This document shows, one piece after another, positions 16,323 through 26,345 of a DNA stretch of 64,000 bases. The stretch covers positions 1,426,001-1,490,000 of the forward strand of contig NZ_CP141059.1 of assembly GCF_034661235.1 (NCBI RefSeq). The letters are read 5' to 3'. Each line of letters begins with the position of its first letter. The first letter of the stretch is position 1. The DNA comes from Nocardioides bizhenqiangii. Lineage in GTDB: Bacteria > Actinomycetota > Actinomycetes > Propionibacteriales > Nocardioidaceae. The notes beneath the pieces were generated by a model that had not been told where the DNA came from, searched no databases, and saw only the letters and a list, made by a program, of their open reading frames with translations. Position numbers and translations under genes: made by a program.

Positions 16323-17951
16323 ATGAACCAGCCAGCCGACGCGCTCGACCCCCCCGTTGACCTACATGGCGCGTTCCACGTCTACGACACCACCCTGCGG
16401 GACGGCATGCAGCAGGAGGGCCTCAATCCGACGGTCGCGGACAAGCTGGCGATCGCGCGGCAGCTGGACGGCCTGGGCGTCGGCTACATCGAGGGCGGCT
16501 GGCCGGGCGCCAACCCCAAGGACACCGAGTTCTTCCGCAGGGCGGCGGCCGAGCTGGACCTCCGGCACGCGAAGCTGGCGGCGTTCGGCGCGACCCGTCG
16601 GGCCGGGGTCACGGCGGCCGACGACCCGCTGATCGCGGCGCTGCGCGAGAGCGGCGCCGGTGTGGTCACCCTCGTCGCCAAGTCCCACGCCGGCCACGTC
16701 GAGAAGGCGCTGCGCACCACGCTCGAGGAGAACCTCGCGATGGTCCGCGACACCGTCAGCCACCTCCGTGCCGAGGGCCAGCAGGTCTTCCTCGACGCCG
16801 AGCACTTCTTCGACGGCTACCGCCTCGACCGGGCCTACGCGCTCGAGGTGCTGCGGACGGCGTACGACGCGGGAGCCGAGGTCGTCGCCCTCTGCGACAC
16901 CAACGGGGGGATGCTGCCGGGCTGGGTCGCCGACGTGGTCGACGACGTGGTGCAGACGACCGGGGTCCGGGTCGGGATCCACTGCCACAACGACACCGGC
17001 TGCGCGGTCGCCAACACCCTCGCCGCGGTCGAAGCGGGCGCGACACACGTGCAGGGCTGCATCAACGGCTACGGCGAGCGCACCGGCAACGCCGACCTGG
17101 TCAACGTGGTCGCCAACCTGGAGCTCAAGCTGGACCGGCGGGTGCTGCCCCCCGGCCTGCTGAGCGAGGCCACCCGGATCGCGCACGCGGTTGCCGAGGT
17201 GACCAACGTGCCGCCCGCATCCCGGCAGCCGTACGTCGGCGTCTCGGCGTTCGCCCACAAGGCCGGTCTGCACGCCTCGGCGATCAAGATCGACCCCGAC
17301 CTCTACCAGCACATGGACCCGGCGGGCGTCGGCAACGACATGCGGCTGCTGGTCTCCGAGATGGCCGGCCGGGCGTCGATCGAGCTGAAGGGCAGGGAGC
17401 TCGGCTTCGACCTGTCCGCGACCCCGGAGGTCGTCTCCCGGGTCACCGCCCGGGTCAAGGAGCTGGAGTCGCAGGGCTACACGTTCGAGGCCGCCGACGC
17501 GTCGTTCGAGATGCTCCTCATGGAGGAGGCGGAGGGCCGGCGCCCGTCGTACTTCGACGTCGAGTCGTGGCGGGTGATCACCGAGACGCTCACCCACGCC
17601 CGTCCCGGGGAAGAGGCGGTCTCAGAGGCGACGGTCAAAGTGCTGGCCGCTGGCGTCCGGTACGTCGTGACCGGGGAGGGCAACGGTCCGGTCAACGCTC
17701 TCGACCAGGCGCTGCGCACCGCGATCGTGCAGGCATACCCGGAGATCGCGAAGTTCGAGCTGATCGACTTCAAGGTGCGGATCCTCGACCAGGGCCACGG
17801 CACCGACGCGATCACCCGCGTCCTCATCGAGACCAGCGACGGCGAGTCGTCCTGGGTCACCGTCGGCGTCGGCGCCAACGTGATCGAGGCGTCGTGGGAG
17901 GCGCTGGTCGAGGGGCTGACCTACGGACTAGTGCGCCACCACGTCGAGTGA
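16323..17951 (+). CDS. cimA: (R)-citramalate synthase
   Basis: 542 residues. It condenses acetyl-CoA and pyruvate to citramalate, the threonine-independent entry to isoleucine. The catalytic TIM barrel begins HVYDTTLRDGMQQEGLNPTVADK and contains VALCDTNGGMLP and GIHCHNDTGCAVANTLAA with the HxH metal site. ERTGNADLVNVVANLELK and VGVSAFAHKAGLHASAI follow. A C-terminal LeuA-type allosteric domain is present (about residues 430-540). Length and motifs match the CimA branch and not LeuA. The attenuator with Ile codons supports the assignment. Its 3' end overlaps the convergent TetR gene by 24 bases. Confidence 0.93.
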   Translation: MNQPADALDPPVDLHGAFHVYDTTLRDGMQQEGLNPTVADKLAIARQLDGLGVGYIEGGWPGANPKDTEFFRRAAAELDLRHAKLAAFGATRRAGVTAADDPLIAALRESGAGVVTLVAKSHAGHVEKALRTTLEENLAMVRDTVSHLRAEGQQVFLDAEHFFDGYRLDRAYALEVLRTAYDAGAEVVALCDTNGGMLPGWVADVVDDVVQTTGVRVGIHCHNDTGCAVANTLAAVEAGATHVQGCINGYGERTGNADLVNVVANLELKLDRRVLPPGLLSEATRIAHAVAEVTNVPPASRQPYVGVSAFAHKAGLHASAIKIDPDLYQHMDPAGVGNDMRLLVSEMAGRASIELKGRELGFDLSATPEVVSRVTARVKELESQGYTFEAADASFEMLLMEEAEGRRPSYFDVESWRVITETLTHARPGEEAVSEATVKVLAAGVRYVVTGEGNGPVNALDQALRTAIVQAYPEIAKFELIDFKVRILDQGHGTDAITRVLIETSDGESSWVTVGVGANVIEASWEALVEGLTYGLVRHHVE

Positions 17952-18545
17952 CCCGGCCGGTGCGGTGACGCGCCGGACCAGGTCGGACCAGCCCGCGACG
18001 AGCCGGCCCATCGGCAGGTGGGCCCGGTCGACCTGCTCCCGCAGGACGATGCTCTCGAGCGGCGCGACCAGGGCGGTCGCGAGATAGGCAAGGTCGCCCT
18101 CGACGCCGAGCTGGTCGAGCAGGTAACGCACGTGCATCGTCGTGAAGGACAGCGCGCCGACGCTGCGCGCGCCAGGGTTGCCGGCCGCCTCGATCAGCTC
18201 CGCGTGCCGGAGGTTGAGCAGCATCCGGGACTCGCCGAACGCCAGCAGCCGCTCCATCGGCGGCGCGCCGGGGCCGAGCGACGGCGGGCCGGCCATCACG
18301 GCTGCCTGCCACTCCGTCTCGGAGTGGTTGAGCAGCGCTCCCATCAGGCCCTCGCGGCTGCCGAACCGCCGGAACACGGTGCCCTTGCCGACCCCCGCGC
18401 GGCACGCCAGGGCGTCCATGGTCACCCCGCGGACGCCGACCTCCTCCACGAGCGCCGCGGCGGCCGTCATCAGTGCCTCGCGGTTGCGGGCCGCGTCGCG
18501 CCGCTCGGTCGGCGGCGAGGTGAGCAGGGGGAGCGGTTTGGACAT
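17928..18545 (-). CDS. TetR-family transcriptional repressor
   Basis: 205 residues from ATG 18545. The N-terminal DNA-binding domain is ARNREALMTAAAALVEEVGV...TMDALACRAGVGKGTVFRRFGSREGL, a standard TetR helix-turn-helix. The C-terminal ligand domain has no recognised subfamily. It is divergent from an FMN-reductase gene, and a perfect 20-bp palindrome lies between them, so it most likely represses both itself and that reductase. Confidence 0.9.
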   Translation of the reverse strand: MSKPLPLLTSPPTERRDAARNREALMTAAAALVEEVGVRGVTMDALACRAGVGKGTVFRRFGSREGLMGALLNHSETEWQAAVMAGPPSLGPGAPPMERLLAFGESRMLLNLRHAELIEAAGNPGARSVGALSFTTMHVRYLLDQLGVEGDLAYLATALVAPLESIVLREQVDRAHLPMGRLVAGWSDLVRRVTAPAGSLDVVAH

Positions 18546-18611
18546 GGCGCTGGTCACTCTAGGGCGCGACACCGACCTTGTTCTCGATCTTTTCCGAACA
18601 CCCGGGAATGA

Positions 18612-18631
18612 AAACGGACCACGGTCCGTTT
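18612..18631. promoter_or_regulatory. Palindromic operator between tetR-type gene and FMN reductase
   Basis: AAACGGACC-AC-GGTCCGTTT, a perfect inverted repeat with 9-base arms, nine bases before the reductase ATG and 67 bases before the regulator ATG. ACGGACC/GGTCCGT half sites are common for TetR proteins. Confidence 0.8.
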
Positions 18632-18639
18632 CGCCCCAC

Positions 18640-19194
18640 ATGACAGATACCCGCGTACTCGTCCTCGTCGGCAGCCTTCGCGCCGACTCGCACAACCGCA
18701 AGATCGCCGAGGCGATCCGCGAGCAGGCGCCCGCCGGCGTCTTCGTCGACATCGCCGACGGGCTCGGCGAGCTCCCGTTCTACAACGAGGACATCGACGG
18801 CGACCAGGCTCCGGAGGCGGTCGTCCGCCTGCGCGGCCAGGTCGCCGCAGCCGACCGGCTGCTCGTCATCACGCCGGAGTACAACGGCACGATGCCCGCC
18901 GTCCTCAACAACGCCATCGACTGGGCGTCGCGCCCGTTCGGCGCCGGCGCCATCAAGGACAAGCCGTTCGCTGTCGTCGGCACCGCCGTCGGCCAGTACG
19001 GCGGCCAATGGGCCCACGACGACACCCGCAAGTCGGCACGCGTCGCCGGTGCCGCTGTGGTCGACGAGATCTCCCTCTCGCACGGCTACGCGTGGGGCAG
19101 CGACCCTGCCGCCGACGCTGAGACCGTCGCCAAGTTCGTCGCGGCCGCGACCGACCTCGCGTCGTACGACGCCGCCACCACCACCGCTGCCTGA
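18640..19194 (+). CDS. NADPH-dependent FMN reductase
   Basis: 184 residues from ATG 18640. It has the flavodoxin-like fold: VLVLVGSLRADSHNRKIA binds the FMN phosphate, LLVITPEYNGTMPAVLNNAIDWASRP is the conserved flavin segment, and KPFAVVGTAVGQYGGQWA follows. Enzymes of this family reduce flavin, quinones or chromate with NAD(P)H. It is divergent from and probably repressed by the adjacent TetR protein, which suggests induction by a quinone or other electrophile (inference). Confidence 0.9.
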   Translation: MTDTRVLVLVGSLRADSHNRKIAEAIREQAPAGVFVDIADGLGELPFYNEDIDGDQAPEAVVRLRGQVAAADRLLVITPEYNGTMPAVLNNAIDWASRPFGAGAIKDKPFAVVGTAVGQYGGQWAHDDTRKSARVAGAAVVDEISLSHGYAWGSDPAADAETVAKFVAAATDLASYDAATTTAA

Positions 19195-19208
19195 CGATTC
19201 TGCCCGGC

Positions 19209-19214
19209 TACGTT
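19209..19214 (+). promoter_or_regulatory. Leaderless -10 element for the amidase gene
   Basis: TACGTT ends seven bases before GTG 19222, and no ribosome site is seen. Confidence 0.5.
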
Positions 19215-19221
19215 GGGTCGT

Positions 19222-20655
19222 GTGACTGAGCTGCACGACCTCACCGCGCTCGAGCAGGGCGCGCTGGTCCGGTCCGGCGAGACCAGCGCCGTCGAGCTGA
19301 CCGACCACTACCTGGCTCGCATCGAACGCGCCGGCCGCGAACATGGGGACTTCGTGGCCGGCGCGTTCGCGTTCCTCGACCCCGACCTGGCGCGGGCCAG
19401 GGCGCGGGAAGTCGCGGCGGTAGGCCCGGTCGGCGACGGGGCGTCGCCGCTCGCCGGCACGCCGACCGCGATCAAGGACCTCAACCTGACCGCCGGCGTC
19501 CCGACGGCGTTCGGGTCACCGGTCTTCGCCGACCACGTCCCCGAGGTCTCGGACGCGGTCACACTCGCCATGGAGGCGGCGGGCCTGGTGAGCCTCGGCA
19601 AGACGAGCACGCCGGAGTTCGGTTCGCCCTGCTACACCGAGCCCGAGGGTCGCCCGCCGGCGGTGACGCCGTGGGACACCACCCGGATGGCCGGGGGGTC
19701 CTCGGGCGGTGCGGCGGCCGCGGTCGCGGCCGGCCTGGTCCCCGCTGCGCAGGGCTCCGACGGCGGCGGGTCGATCCGGATCCCGGCGTCGTGCTGCGGC
19801 CTGGTCGGGCTCAAGCCCACCCGCGGCCGGATCAGCGGCTTCCCGATGTACGGCGACCCGATCGGGCTGGCCACCTCGGGTTCGATAGCCCGGTCGGTCG
19901 GTGACGCCGCGGCGCTGCTTGACGTGCTGGCAGGTCGCCGGGCGAGTGATCCCTACTGGGCGCCGGAGCCGTCCGGCACGTTCCTCGAGGCGACCCGGCG
20001 CGGGCCCGGTCGGCTGCGGATCGCGCGGTTCGTGCAGCCCGTCATCGCCGACGTCGACGTGAGCGCCGAGAGCCGGCAGGCCTACGAGGAGGCGTCGCAG
20101 CTGCTCGCCGGCCTCGGGCACATCATCGAGGACGTGCCGGTGCCGCTGCCGGCCGAGGCAGTGACCACCTTCGAGACCTGCTGGTCGGTCCTGACGGCGT
20201 TGTCGGTGACGCCGCTGCCGCCCGAGAAGCGTGACCTGCTCCGACCGCTCACCAGGTGGCTGGGGGAGCGCGGCGAAGCGGTCACCGGTCCCGAGTTCGG
20301 CCTCGCCATCGGCCGGCTCCGGGAGTACGCCGCGGGAGCGCTGATCCGGCTGGCGCCGTACGACGTCGTCCTCACGCCGACCCTCGCCACCCCGCCGCTG
20401 CCCGTCGGCGCCATCCGCAACGACGCTGACCCGGCCGCCGACTTCGAGGCGCAGAAGCGGTTCACGCCGTGGACCTCGGCCTGGAACGTCACCGGGATGC
20501 CGGCGATCTCGCTGCCCCTGCACTGGACGGCCGAGGGGCTGCCGGTCGGGGTCATGCTCGCGGCGCGGCCGGCCGAGGAGGAGCTGCTCCTCTCCCTGGC
20601 GGCCCAGGTCGAGGCGGCCTCGCCCTGGCGCGATCGGCATCCGCCGATCTGGTAG
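19222..20655 (+). CDS. Amidase-signature family amidase
   Basis: 477 residues from GTG 19222. The Ser-cisSer-Lys triad is visible: the Lys in [10 protein letters not shown] (about residue 83), the cis-Ser in [15 protein letters not shown], and the nucleophile Ser in [27 protein letters not shown]. The C-terminal [22 protein letters not shown] is typical. It resembles GatA, but no gatC or gatB is adjacent, so it is a stand-alone amidase of unknown substrate. Confidence 0.9.
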   Translation: MTELHDLTALEQGALVRSGETSAVELTDHYLARIERAGREHGDFVAGAFAFLDPDLARARAREVAAVGPVGDGASPLAGTPTAIKDLNLTAGVPTAFGSPVFADHVPEVSDAVTLAMEAAGLVSLGKTSTPEFGSPCYTEPEGRPPAVTPWDTTRMAGGSSGGAAAAVAAGLVPAAQGSDGGGSIRIPASCCGLVGLKPTRGRISGFPMYGDPIGLATSGSIARSVGDAAALLDVLAGRRASDPYWAPEPSGTFLEATRRGPGRLRIARFVQPVIADVDVSAESRQAYEEASQLLAGLGHIIEDVPVPLPAEAVTTFETCWSVLTALSVTPLPPEKRDLLRPLTRWLGERGEAVTGPEFGLAIGRLREYAAGALIRLAPYDVVLTPTLATPPLPVGAIRNDADPAADFEAQKRFTPWTSAWNVTGMPAISLPLHWTAEGLPVGVMLAARPAEEELLLSLAAQVEAASPWRDRHPPIW

Positions 20656-20709
20656 CGCCTTTCTTCCGATGCCCTGCTGGCGGCCCGTGGTTCGTGATGT
20701 CATGGCACC

Positions 20710-21363
20710 GTGCCAGCCGCCGACGTCATCCGGGTCGTGGTTGCCGACGGCGACGACGCAGGTCGGGCCGCGGCCGTGGCCGCGCTCCGAGCCAACGGTT
20801 GCGTCGTCTGCGGCGAGGCCGATCGCGCCGAAGATGCCGTCGCGGTCGCGGTCGAGCAGCGTCCGGACGTGGTGCTCCTCGACGTTGAGCTGCCCGGCAA
20901 CGGCATCACCGCGGCTCGCGAGCTCGCGCGGCGGCTGCCGCAGACCCCCTTCGTCATGTTCGCAACGACGGCGGACGACGACGACCTCCTCGACTCGCTG
21001 CGCGCCGGCGCCGCCGGCTACCTGTTGAAGAGCACCGATCCGGGACGGCTGGGTCACGCGCTCCGGGGCGTGCTCAACGGCGAGGCGGCGATCCCCCGTC
21101 AGCTGGTACGACGGCTGACCGAGGAGATCCGGGCGCCGGCCCTGCCGACGTTCGTGAAGACCTCACCGGCCGCCAGCAAGCTCACGGCCCGCGAGTGGCA
21201 GGTGATGGAACTGCTCGGCGGCGGCCTGACGACCGACCAGGTCGCCCGCCGGCTGTACCTGTCACGCTCGACGATCCGCGTCCACGTCTCGTCGGTGCTG
21301 AAGAAGCTCCGGGTCAGCGACCGGGAGGGCGCGCTCGCCGTCCTCCGCGGGGAGACGCCCTGA
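20710..21363 (+). CDS. Orphan NarL/LuxR-type response regulator
   Basis: 217 residues from GTG 20710. The receiver domain has the phospho-acceptor D58 (VVLLDVELPG) and the lysine of GYLLKST. The usual pair of acidic residues at the first loop reads VADGDDAG, so one position is Gly. The C-terminal LuxR helix-turn-helix is complete (LTAREWQVMELLGGGLTTDQVARRLYLSRSTIRVHVSSVLKKL). No histidine kinase is nearby. TGTCAT six bases before the GTG suggests a leaderless start. Confidence 0.9.
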   Translation: MPAADVIRVVVADGDDAGRAAAVAALRANGCVVCGEADRAEDAVAVAVEQRPDVVLLDVELPGNGITAARELARRLPQTPFVMFATTADDDDLLDSLRAGAAGYLLKSTDPGRLGHALRGVLNGEAAIPRQLVRRLTEEIRAPALPTFVKTSPAASKLTAREWQVMELLGGGLTTDQVARRLYLSRSTIRVHVSSVLKKLRVSDREGALAVLRGETP

Positions 21364-21373
21364 GAGCGGAGGT

Positions 21374-21420
21374 CCCGGTCGTGGTGCTCGCCTCCCCACC
21401 GAGTGATCACCACGACCGGG
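21374..21420. terminator. Bidirectional terminator hairpin
   Basis: Perfect 13-base arms CCCGGTCGTGGTG (21374-21386) and CACCACGACCGGG (21408-21420) between the convergent response-regulator and bioD genes. There is no U-tract, as is common in high-GC actinobacteria. Confidence 0.65.
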
Positions 21421-21513
21421 TCCTGTCACGTGAGGTCCCCCCTCAACTCCCACAACGGTAGGGATCCCGGCGGTGCGATGGGGCGAGCGACGGGCGGTCG
21501 GCCGCTCAATTGC

Positions 21514-22215
21514 CTAAGCGCGGTTCGTGCGCTGGGTGAACCACCCGGGGGCGGCAGCGACGAACTGCTCGCGGTCGAGCGAACCCGCACCGTGCGGCAG
21601 CACGGCGAGCAGAGGCAGGCCGGTCACGCGGGGCAGGTCCTCGCGGTTGCACCGCTCGGCCAGCCCGGGCTCGGCCGGCCAGGAGCCGATGACCAGGCCG
21701 GCCGGCTCCAGCCCTCGCGCCCGGAGCGTGCGGACGGTGAGCTCGGTGTGGTTGAGCGTGCCGAGACCGGCGCGGCAGACCACCACGACCTCGAGCCGGA
21801 CGTCGTCGGGCAACGCCGCCGCCAGCGCGGACGCGAGGTCGAGCACCGTGCCGCCGTCGGTGTCGAGACGCACCAGCAGTCCGCCCGCACCCTCGACGAG
21901 CACGGTGTCGTGGTGGTCGGAGAGTGCGCGGACCCGGTCGACGTACGCAGCCACCGGCGGGATCCGCACGCCCTCGCGGCGCGCGGCAGTGTCCGGCGCG
22001 AGCGGGTCGTCGAGTGCAGTGAACTCCTCGACCGACCGTCCGGTCAGCCGCTCCACCACGCGCACGTCGCGGTCGGGGTCGTCCGCGATCCCCGTCTGCA
22101 CCGGCTTCACGACCAACACGGCGCCGGCCGCGGTGGCCGCGAGCGCTGCGGCCGCGATCGTCTTGCCGACGCCGGTGTCGGTGCCCGTGACCACCACGAC
22201 CCGCCGTCGGGTCAC
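21514..22215 (-). CDS. bioD: ATP-dependent dethiobiotin synthetase
   Basis: 233 residues from GTG 22215, which overlaps the bioF stop by four bases. It forms dethiobiotin from DAPA, CO2 and ATP. The P-loop VVVTGTDTGVGKTIAAAAL opens the protein, followed by VVKPVQTG and LVEGAGGLLVRLD. It is the last gene of the bioBAFD operon. Confidence 0.94.
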   Translation of the reverse strand: MTRRRVVVVTGTDTGVGKTIAAAALAATAAGAVLVVKPVQTGIADDPDRDVRVVERLTGRSVEEFTALDDPLAPDTAARREGVRIPPVAAYVDRVRALSDHHDTVLVEGAGGLLVRLDTDGGTVLDLASALAAALPDDVRLEVVVVCRAGLGTLNHTELTVRTLRARGLEPAGLVIGSWPAEPGLAERCNREDLPRVTGLPLLAVLPHGAGSLDREQFVAAAPGWFTQRTNRA

Positions 22216-23348
22216 TGGTGCTCCTTGGCGACGGTCACGAGCACGGCGACGGCGTGGTCCCAGTCCGCGGACGCGATGCCCGCGCTCGCCGTCGCCCGCA
22301 GTCGGGAGATGCCGTCGGGCACCGACGGCGGCCGGAAGCAGCCCACCCGGACGCCGTCGGCCAGGGCCGCGGCCTGCGCGGTGACCGCCGCTTGTGGCGA
22401 CGGCATCGGGATCGAGAGCACCGCGCCGTCGGGCGTCACCACGCCGAGGGCGTCGGCCAGGGTGCGCACCCGCTCGCGGACCAGGTCGGACAGCTCGGGT
22501 CGGGCCCGGAGCACGCCGAGCGCGGCCAGGGCGGCGGCTGTCGACGCGGGGGCGAGGGCGGTGTCGAAGATGAACGGCCGGGCACGGTTGACCAGGTGCT
22601 CGCGGAGCGCCGGCGGTCCGAGGACCGCGCCGCCCTGGCTGCCGAGCGACTTGGACAGGGTCGCAGTCACGACCACGTGGGGGTGGCCGGCGAGCCCGGA
22701 CCGGGCGACCAGGCCGGGGCCGTGGACGCCGAGCCCGTGTGCCTCGTCGACCACGAGCAGGGCGTCGTACGACGCGCACAGGTCGGCCAGGTCCGCCAGC
22801 GGGGCCGCGTCGCCGAGGACGGAGTAGACCGACTCGGCGAGCACCAGGGCGCGCTCGCCAGCGCTGGCGGTCGAGCCTGTCGAGACCTCGAGCGCGGCGC
22901 GCACCGCGGCGACGTCACTGTGCGGGACCACGGTGAGCCGGGCACGGGACAGCCGGGCGGCGTCGACCAGGGAGGCATGGATGTGGGCGTCGGAGATGAC
23001 GTGCGTGGACCGGTCCGCGAGCGCGGTGACCACAGCGAGGTTGGCGGCGTAGCCGGAGGAGAGCACCAGCGCCGAGGGCTGTCCGAGGTAGTCGGCGAGC
23101 TCGTGCTCGAGCTGGTCGTGGAGGTCGAGGGTGCCGGTGACCAGCCGCGACGCCCCGGCCCCACCGCCCCAGGTGAGCGCGGCGTCCGCCGCTGCCTGCC
23201 GGACGGCCGGGTCGCCAGCGAGCCCGAGGTAGTCGTTGCCGGCGAGGTCGATCGTCGGGTCGTCCGCGCTCCGCGGCTGGAGCCGGCGGGTGAGCCCGGC
23301 CGCCTCGCGTGCCGTCGCCTGCTCGTCGAGCCACTGCTCCCAGGTCAT
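22212..23348 (-). CDS. bioF: 8-amino-7-oxononanoate synthase
   Basis: 378 residues. This PLP enzyme (alpha-oxoamine synthase family) joins pimeloyl thioester and alanine. The motifs [39 protein letters not shown] and [14 protein letters not shown] (PLP lysine in the SKSLGS segment) are present. Its ATG overlaps the bioA stop (ATGA). A 19-base REP-like sequence is embedded in frame at 22869-22887, encoding STGST within a surface-like segment. Confidence 0.95.
   Translation of the reverse strand: MTWEQWLDEQATAREAAGLTRRLQPRSADDPTIDLAGNDYLGLAGDPAVRQAAADAALTWGGGAGASRLVTGTLDLHDQLEHELADYLGQPSALVLSSGYAANLAVVTALADRSTHVISDAHIHASLVDAARLSRARLTVVPHSDVAAVRAALEVSTGSTASAGERALVLAESVYSVLGDAAPLADLADLCASYDALLVVDEAHGLGVHGPGLVARSGLAGHPHVVVTATLSKSLGSQGGAVLGPPALREHLVNRARPFIFDTALAPASTAAALAALGVLRARPELSDLVRERVRTLADALGVVTPDGAVLSIPMPSPQAAVTAQAAALADGVRVGCFRPPSVPDGISRLRATASAGIASADWDHAVAVLVTVAKEHQ
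22869..22887. repeat. REP-like 19-mer inside bioF
   Basis: GGTCGAGCCTGTCGAGACC, identical in inverted orientation to 24602-24620 at the start of bioA. Confidence 0.6.
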
Positions 23349-24622
23349 CCGGCCTTCACCGCCTCGGTGATCCCGCCGAGGAGGCGGTCGAGCTCATCGT
23401 CGTTGATGACGTACGGCGGCATCGTGTAGATCAGGTCGCGGAAGGGACGCAGCCACACCCCGGCCGCCACCGCGGCGTCGGTGGCCGCGACGACGTCGAC
23501 GGGATGGTCGAGCTGGACCACGCCGACCGCGCCGATGGTGCGCACGTCGGCCACGCCGGGCAGGCCGCGCAGGTGCGCGAGGCCGGTCGTGAGCCGGTGG
23601 TTGATGTGGCGGACCTGGTCCTGCCAGTCGCCGGCGAGCAGCAGGTCGATGCTGGCGAGGGCGACGGCGCAGGCCAGCGGGTTGCCCATGTAGGTCGGCC
23701 CGTGCATGAGGACGCCGCTCTCGGAGGCGGACAGCCCGCTCCCGATCTCGCCCGTGCAGAGCACCGCGGCGAGCGTCAGGTAGCCGCCGGTCAGCGCCTT
23801 GCCGAGGCACATCACGTCGGGCGTCACGCCGGCGGCATCGGCGGCGAACAAGGTGCCGGTGCGGCCGAAGCCGGTCGCGATCTCGTCGAAGACCAGCACG
23901 AGGCCGTGCTCGTCGGCGATCTCGCGGAGTACCCGCAGGCACTCGGCCGGATAGGCGTGCATGCCGCCCGCCCCTTGGAGCAGCGGCTCGACGATGATCC
24001 CGGCCAGCTCGGACGCGTGGGTCGCCGCGAGGCGTCGTACGCCCTCGGCCCAGGCTGGTACGTCGGCGTCCAGCGCGGGTGGGCGCTCGGCGAAGACGTG
24101 CTGGGGGAGCACGCCGGAGAACATCGAGTGCATCCCGCCGACGGGGTCGCACACGCTCATGCAGCCGAAGGTGTCGCCGTGGTAGCCACCGCGCACGGTC
24201 AGCAGCCGGGTGCGCTCCGGTCGGCCGATCCCTCGCTGGTGCTGCAGGACCATCTTGATCGCGACCTCGACCGAGACCGAGCCGGAGTCGGCGAGGAAGA
24301 CGTGGTCGAGGCCGTCGGGCGTGATCTCGACCAGCCGCTCGGCCAGCCGGATCGCGGGCTCGTGGGTGAGCCCGCCGAACATCACGTGCGCGAACTCGCC
24401 GGCCTGCGCGGCCAGCGCTGCGTCGAGCACCGGATGCCGGTAGCCGTGGATGGCTGCCCACCACGACGCCATCCCGTCGACCACCCACCGGCCGTCGACC
24501 TCGATCTCACACCCCGAGGCGCCAGTCACCAACCGCACCGGGGTCGGCGCCGTCATCGAGGTGTAGGGGTGCCAGAGGTGCTCGCGGTCGTACGCGAGCA
24601 GGGTCTCGACAGGCTCGACCAC
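23345..24622 (-). CDS. bioA: Adenosylmethionine-8-amino-7-oxononanoate aminotransferase
   Basis: 425 residues from GTG 24622, with AAGGA about ten bases upstream. This class III aminotransferase converts KAPA to DAPA with SAM as amino donor. Recognisable segments are [66 protein letters not shown], and [11 protein letters not shown] with the PLP lysine. The first codons fall inside a REP-like 19-mer, so the N-terminus VVEPVETL is probably not ancestral. Confidence 0.94.
   Translation of the reverse strand: MVEPVETLLAYDREHLWHPYTSMTAPTPVRLVTGASGCEIEVDGRWVVDGMASWWAAIHGYRHPVLDAALAAQAGEFAHVMFGGLTHEPAIRLAERLVEITPDGLDHVFLADSGSVSVEVAIKMVLQHQRGIGRPERTRLLTVRGGYHGDTFGCMSVCDPVGGMHSMFSGVLPQHVFAERPPALDADVPAWAEGVRRLAATHASELAGIIVEPLLQGAGGMHAYPAECLRVLREIADEHGLVLVFDEIATGFGRTGTLFAADAAGVTPDVMCLGKALTGGYLTLAAVLCTGEIGSGLSASESGVLMHGPTYMGNPLACAVALASIDLLLAGDWQDQVRHINHRLTTGLAHLRGLPGVADVRTIGAVGVVQLDHPVDVVAATDAAVAAGVWLRPFRDLIYTMPPYVINDDELDRLLGGITEAVKAG
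24602..24620. repeat. REP-like 19-mer at the bioA start
   Basis: GGTCTCGACAGGCTCGACC, the reverse complement of the copy inside bioF. It supplies the first codons of bioA. Confidence 0.6.
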
Positions 24623-24639
24623 CGGAAGGGTCCTTCGTG

Positions 24640-25701
24640 TCAGGCGTTCGCGGGGACCTCGGTGCCGGCGCCGCGGTGGCGGATGGCCGGGTCGTGCTCG
24701 GGGGCGTCGTCGAACGCCTCCTCGGCGCCGAGGATGACGAAGCCGTTGTCGCGGATCATCTCGATGTCGGCCTTTGCCTCCTGGCCCTCCGAGGTGAGGT
24801 AGTCGCCCAGGAACAGCGAGTTCGCGACCTGCAGCGCCATCGCCTGCAGCGAGCGCAGGTGCATCTCGCGACCGCCCGCGATCCGCACCTCCTTGTCGGG
24901 GCACACGAACCGCGCCATCGCGAGGATCCGCAGGCAGCGGCCGGGGGTGAGCTCCCAGGTGTTCTCGTACGGCGTGCCGTCGAACGGCATCAGGAAGTTG
25001 ACCGGGATCGAGTCGGCGTCGAGCTCCTTGAGCGCGAACAAAGCCTCGACCAGCTGCTCGTCGGTCTCGCCGAGTCCGGCGATCAGGCCGGAGCAGGGGG
25101 AGAGCCCGGCCGACTTGGCCTTGCCGATGGTGTCGACGCGGTCGTCGTAGGTGTGTGTCTGGACGATGTTGTCGTGGTGCGACTCGGCGGTGTTGATGTT
25201 GTGGTTGTAGGCGTCCACGCCGGCCGACCTGAGCCGCTCGGCCTGGCCGTCCTTGAGCAGGCCGAGACACGCGCAGACCTCGACGTCGGGGTACTCGGAC
25301 TTGAGCGCCTCGGTCATCTCGGTGACCTTGTCGATGTCGCGGTCGGACGGGCCGCGGCCGGAGGACACCATGCAGACCCGGGTCGCGCCGCCCGCGAGGC
25401 CGGCTCCGGCCTGCTGGAGCGTCTCGTCGGTCGACAGCCAGGAGTACTTGAGGATCGGGGCCTGCGAGCCCAGCGCCTGGCTGCAGTAGTTGCAGTTCTC
25501 GGGACACAGGCCGGACTTGAGGTTGACCAGGTAGTTGACCTTGACCGTGTTGCCGAAGTGGGCGCGGCGCAGCCGGCTCGCGGCGGCGACGACGCTCATC
25601 AGCTCGGCGTCGTCGGCCCGGAGCACCGCGAGTGCGTCCTCCGGTGTCGCGGAGCCTCCCTCGAGGATGGTGGTCGCCAGCTGGTCGAACGACGTGCTCA
25701 T
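24640..25701 (-). CDS. bioB: Biotin synthase (radical SAM)
   Basis: 353 residues. It inserts sulfur into dethiobiotin. The radical-SAM cysteines are seen in [13 protein letters not shown] (CxxxCxxC), preceded by [12 protein letters not shown]. The [24 protein letters not shown] and [18 protein letters not shown] segments are diagnostic for BioB. It is the first gene of the minus-strand bio operon, with a BioQ-type operator 19 bases upstream of its ATG. Confidence 0.96.
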   Translation of the reverse strand: MSTSFDQLATTILEGGSATPEDALAVLRADDAELMSVVAAASRLRRAHFGNTVKVNYLVNLKSGLCPENCNYCSQALGSQAPILKYSWLSTDETLQQAGAGLAGGATRVCMVSSGRGPSDRDIDKVTEMTEALKSEYPDVEVCACLGLLKDGQAERLRSAGVDAYNHNINTAESHHDNIVQTHTYDDRVDTIGKAKSAGLSPCSGLIAGLGETDEQLVEALFALKELDADSIPVNFLMPFDGTPYENTWELTPGRCLRILAMARFVCPDKEVRIAGGREMHLRSLQAMALQVANSLFLGDYLTSEGQEAKADIEMIRDNGFVILGAEEAFDDAPEHDPAIRHRGAGTEVPANA

Positions 25702-25720
25702 GGGTCTCCTCGGGCTCAGG

Positions 25721-25733
25721 TGAACGGTGTTCA
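25721..25733. promoter_or_regulatory. BioQ operator
   Basis: TGAAC-GGT-GTTCA, a perfect 13-bp palindrome between bioB and the divergent tetR-type gene. It follows the BioQ pattern of corynebacteria and mycobacteria (TGAAC-N3-GTTAC in established work). It abuts the -10 element of the regulator gene, which fits autorepression plus repression of bioBAFD. Confidence 0.85.
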
Positions 25734-25736
25734 GGT

Positions 25737-25742
25737 TAGGGT
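25737..25742 (+). promoter_or_regulatory. Leaderless -10 element for bioQ
   Basis: TAGGGT ends seven bases before ATG 25750 and starts four bases after the operator. Confidence 0.5.
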
Positions 25743-25749
25743 GCGACGC

Positions 25750-26286
25750 ATGGGAGGGTCAAAGCAGGCCCCGAGCGTGACTGTCCGGCACCGGCGCGGC
25801 GACGTCGTCGCGCGGGCGATAGCGGTGCTCGACGAGCGCGGGCTCGAGGACTGGTCGATGCGCCGGCTCGCCGCCGACCTGGGAGTCCGACCGAGCGCCC
25901 TCTACCACCACTTCCCCGGGAAGGACGCGCTGCTCGCGGCGGTCGCCGACGAGCTGCTCGCCCGAGGCCGGCGGCCGGCCGAGGTCGTGACCTGGGAGTC
26001 GGAGCTGCGGCTGGTGTGCGTCGAGCTGCGCGACGCGATGCGCTCGCACCGCGACGCCGCCGAGGTGATCGCCGCTGCCCACGCACGGGGGGTCGGCGCA
26101 CAGGAGCCCCAGCGGCGGATGGAGGCTGCGCTGCTCCGTGCCGGGGCGGACCCGGACCTGGCGAGGGTCGGTGCGAACACGCTGCTGCACTTCGCGTTCG
26201 CCCATGTCGCCGACGACCCGTCCGACTTCACGCTCGGGCTCGGGATCGTGCTCGACGGCCTCGCCGCCCGGATCGACGTACGTTAG
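25750..26286 (+). CDS. bioQ: TetR-family biotin regulator BioQ
   Basis: 178 residues. The TetR helix-turn-helix is [47 protein letters not shown]. The C-terminal half is short and helical, as in BioQ. It is divergent from bioB with a BioQ-type operator between them, so the name is supported by both neighbour and site. It probably lowers biotin synthesis when biotin or biotinylation demand is met. Confidence 0.85.
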   Translation: MGGSKQAPSVTVRHRRGDVVARAIAVLDERGLEDWSMRRLAADLGVRPSALYHHFPGKDALLAAVADELLARGRRPAEVVTWESELRLVCVELRDAMRSHRDAAEVIAAAHARGVGAQEPQRRMEAALLRAGADPDLARVGANTLLHFAFAHVADDPSDFTLGLGIVLDGLAARIDVR

Positions 26287-26345
26287 TGGTGTCAGTGGTG
26301 TCAGGTCAGCTCTCGTCAACGTCCTGGAAACATGCGGGAGGCATT

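Noticed and set aside
20710..21363. Orphan response regulator as the protein binding the repeated palindrome
   Set aside because: No sequence link; it is more than 11 kb from the nearest site and has no site of its own.
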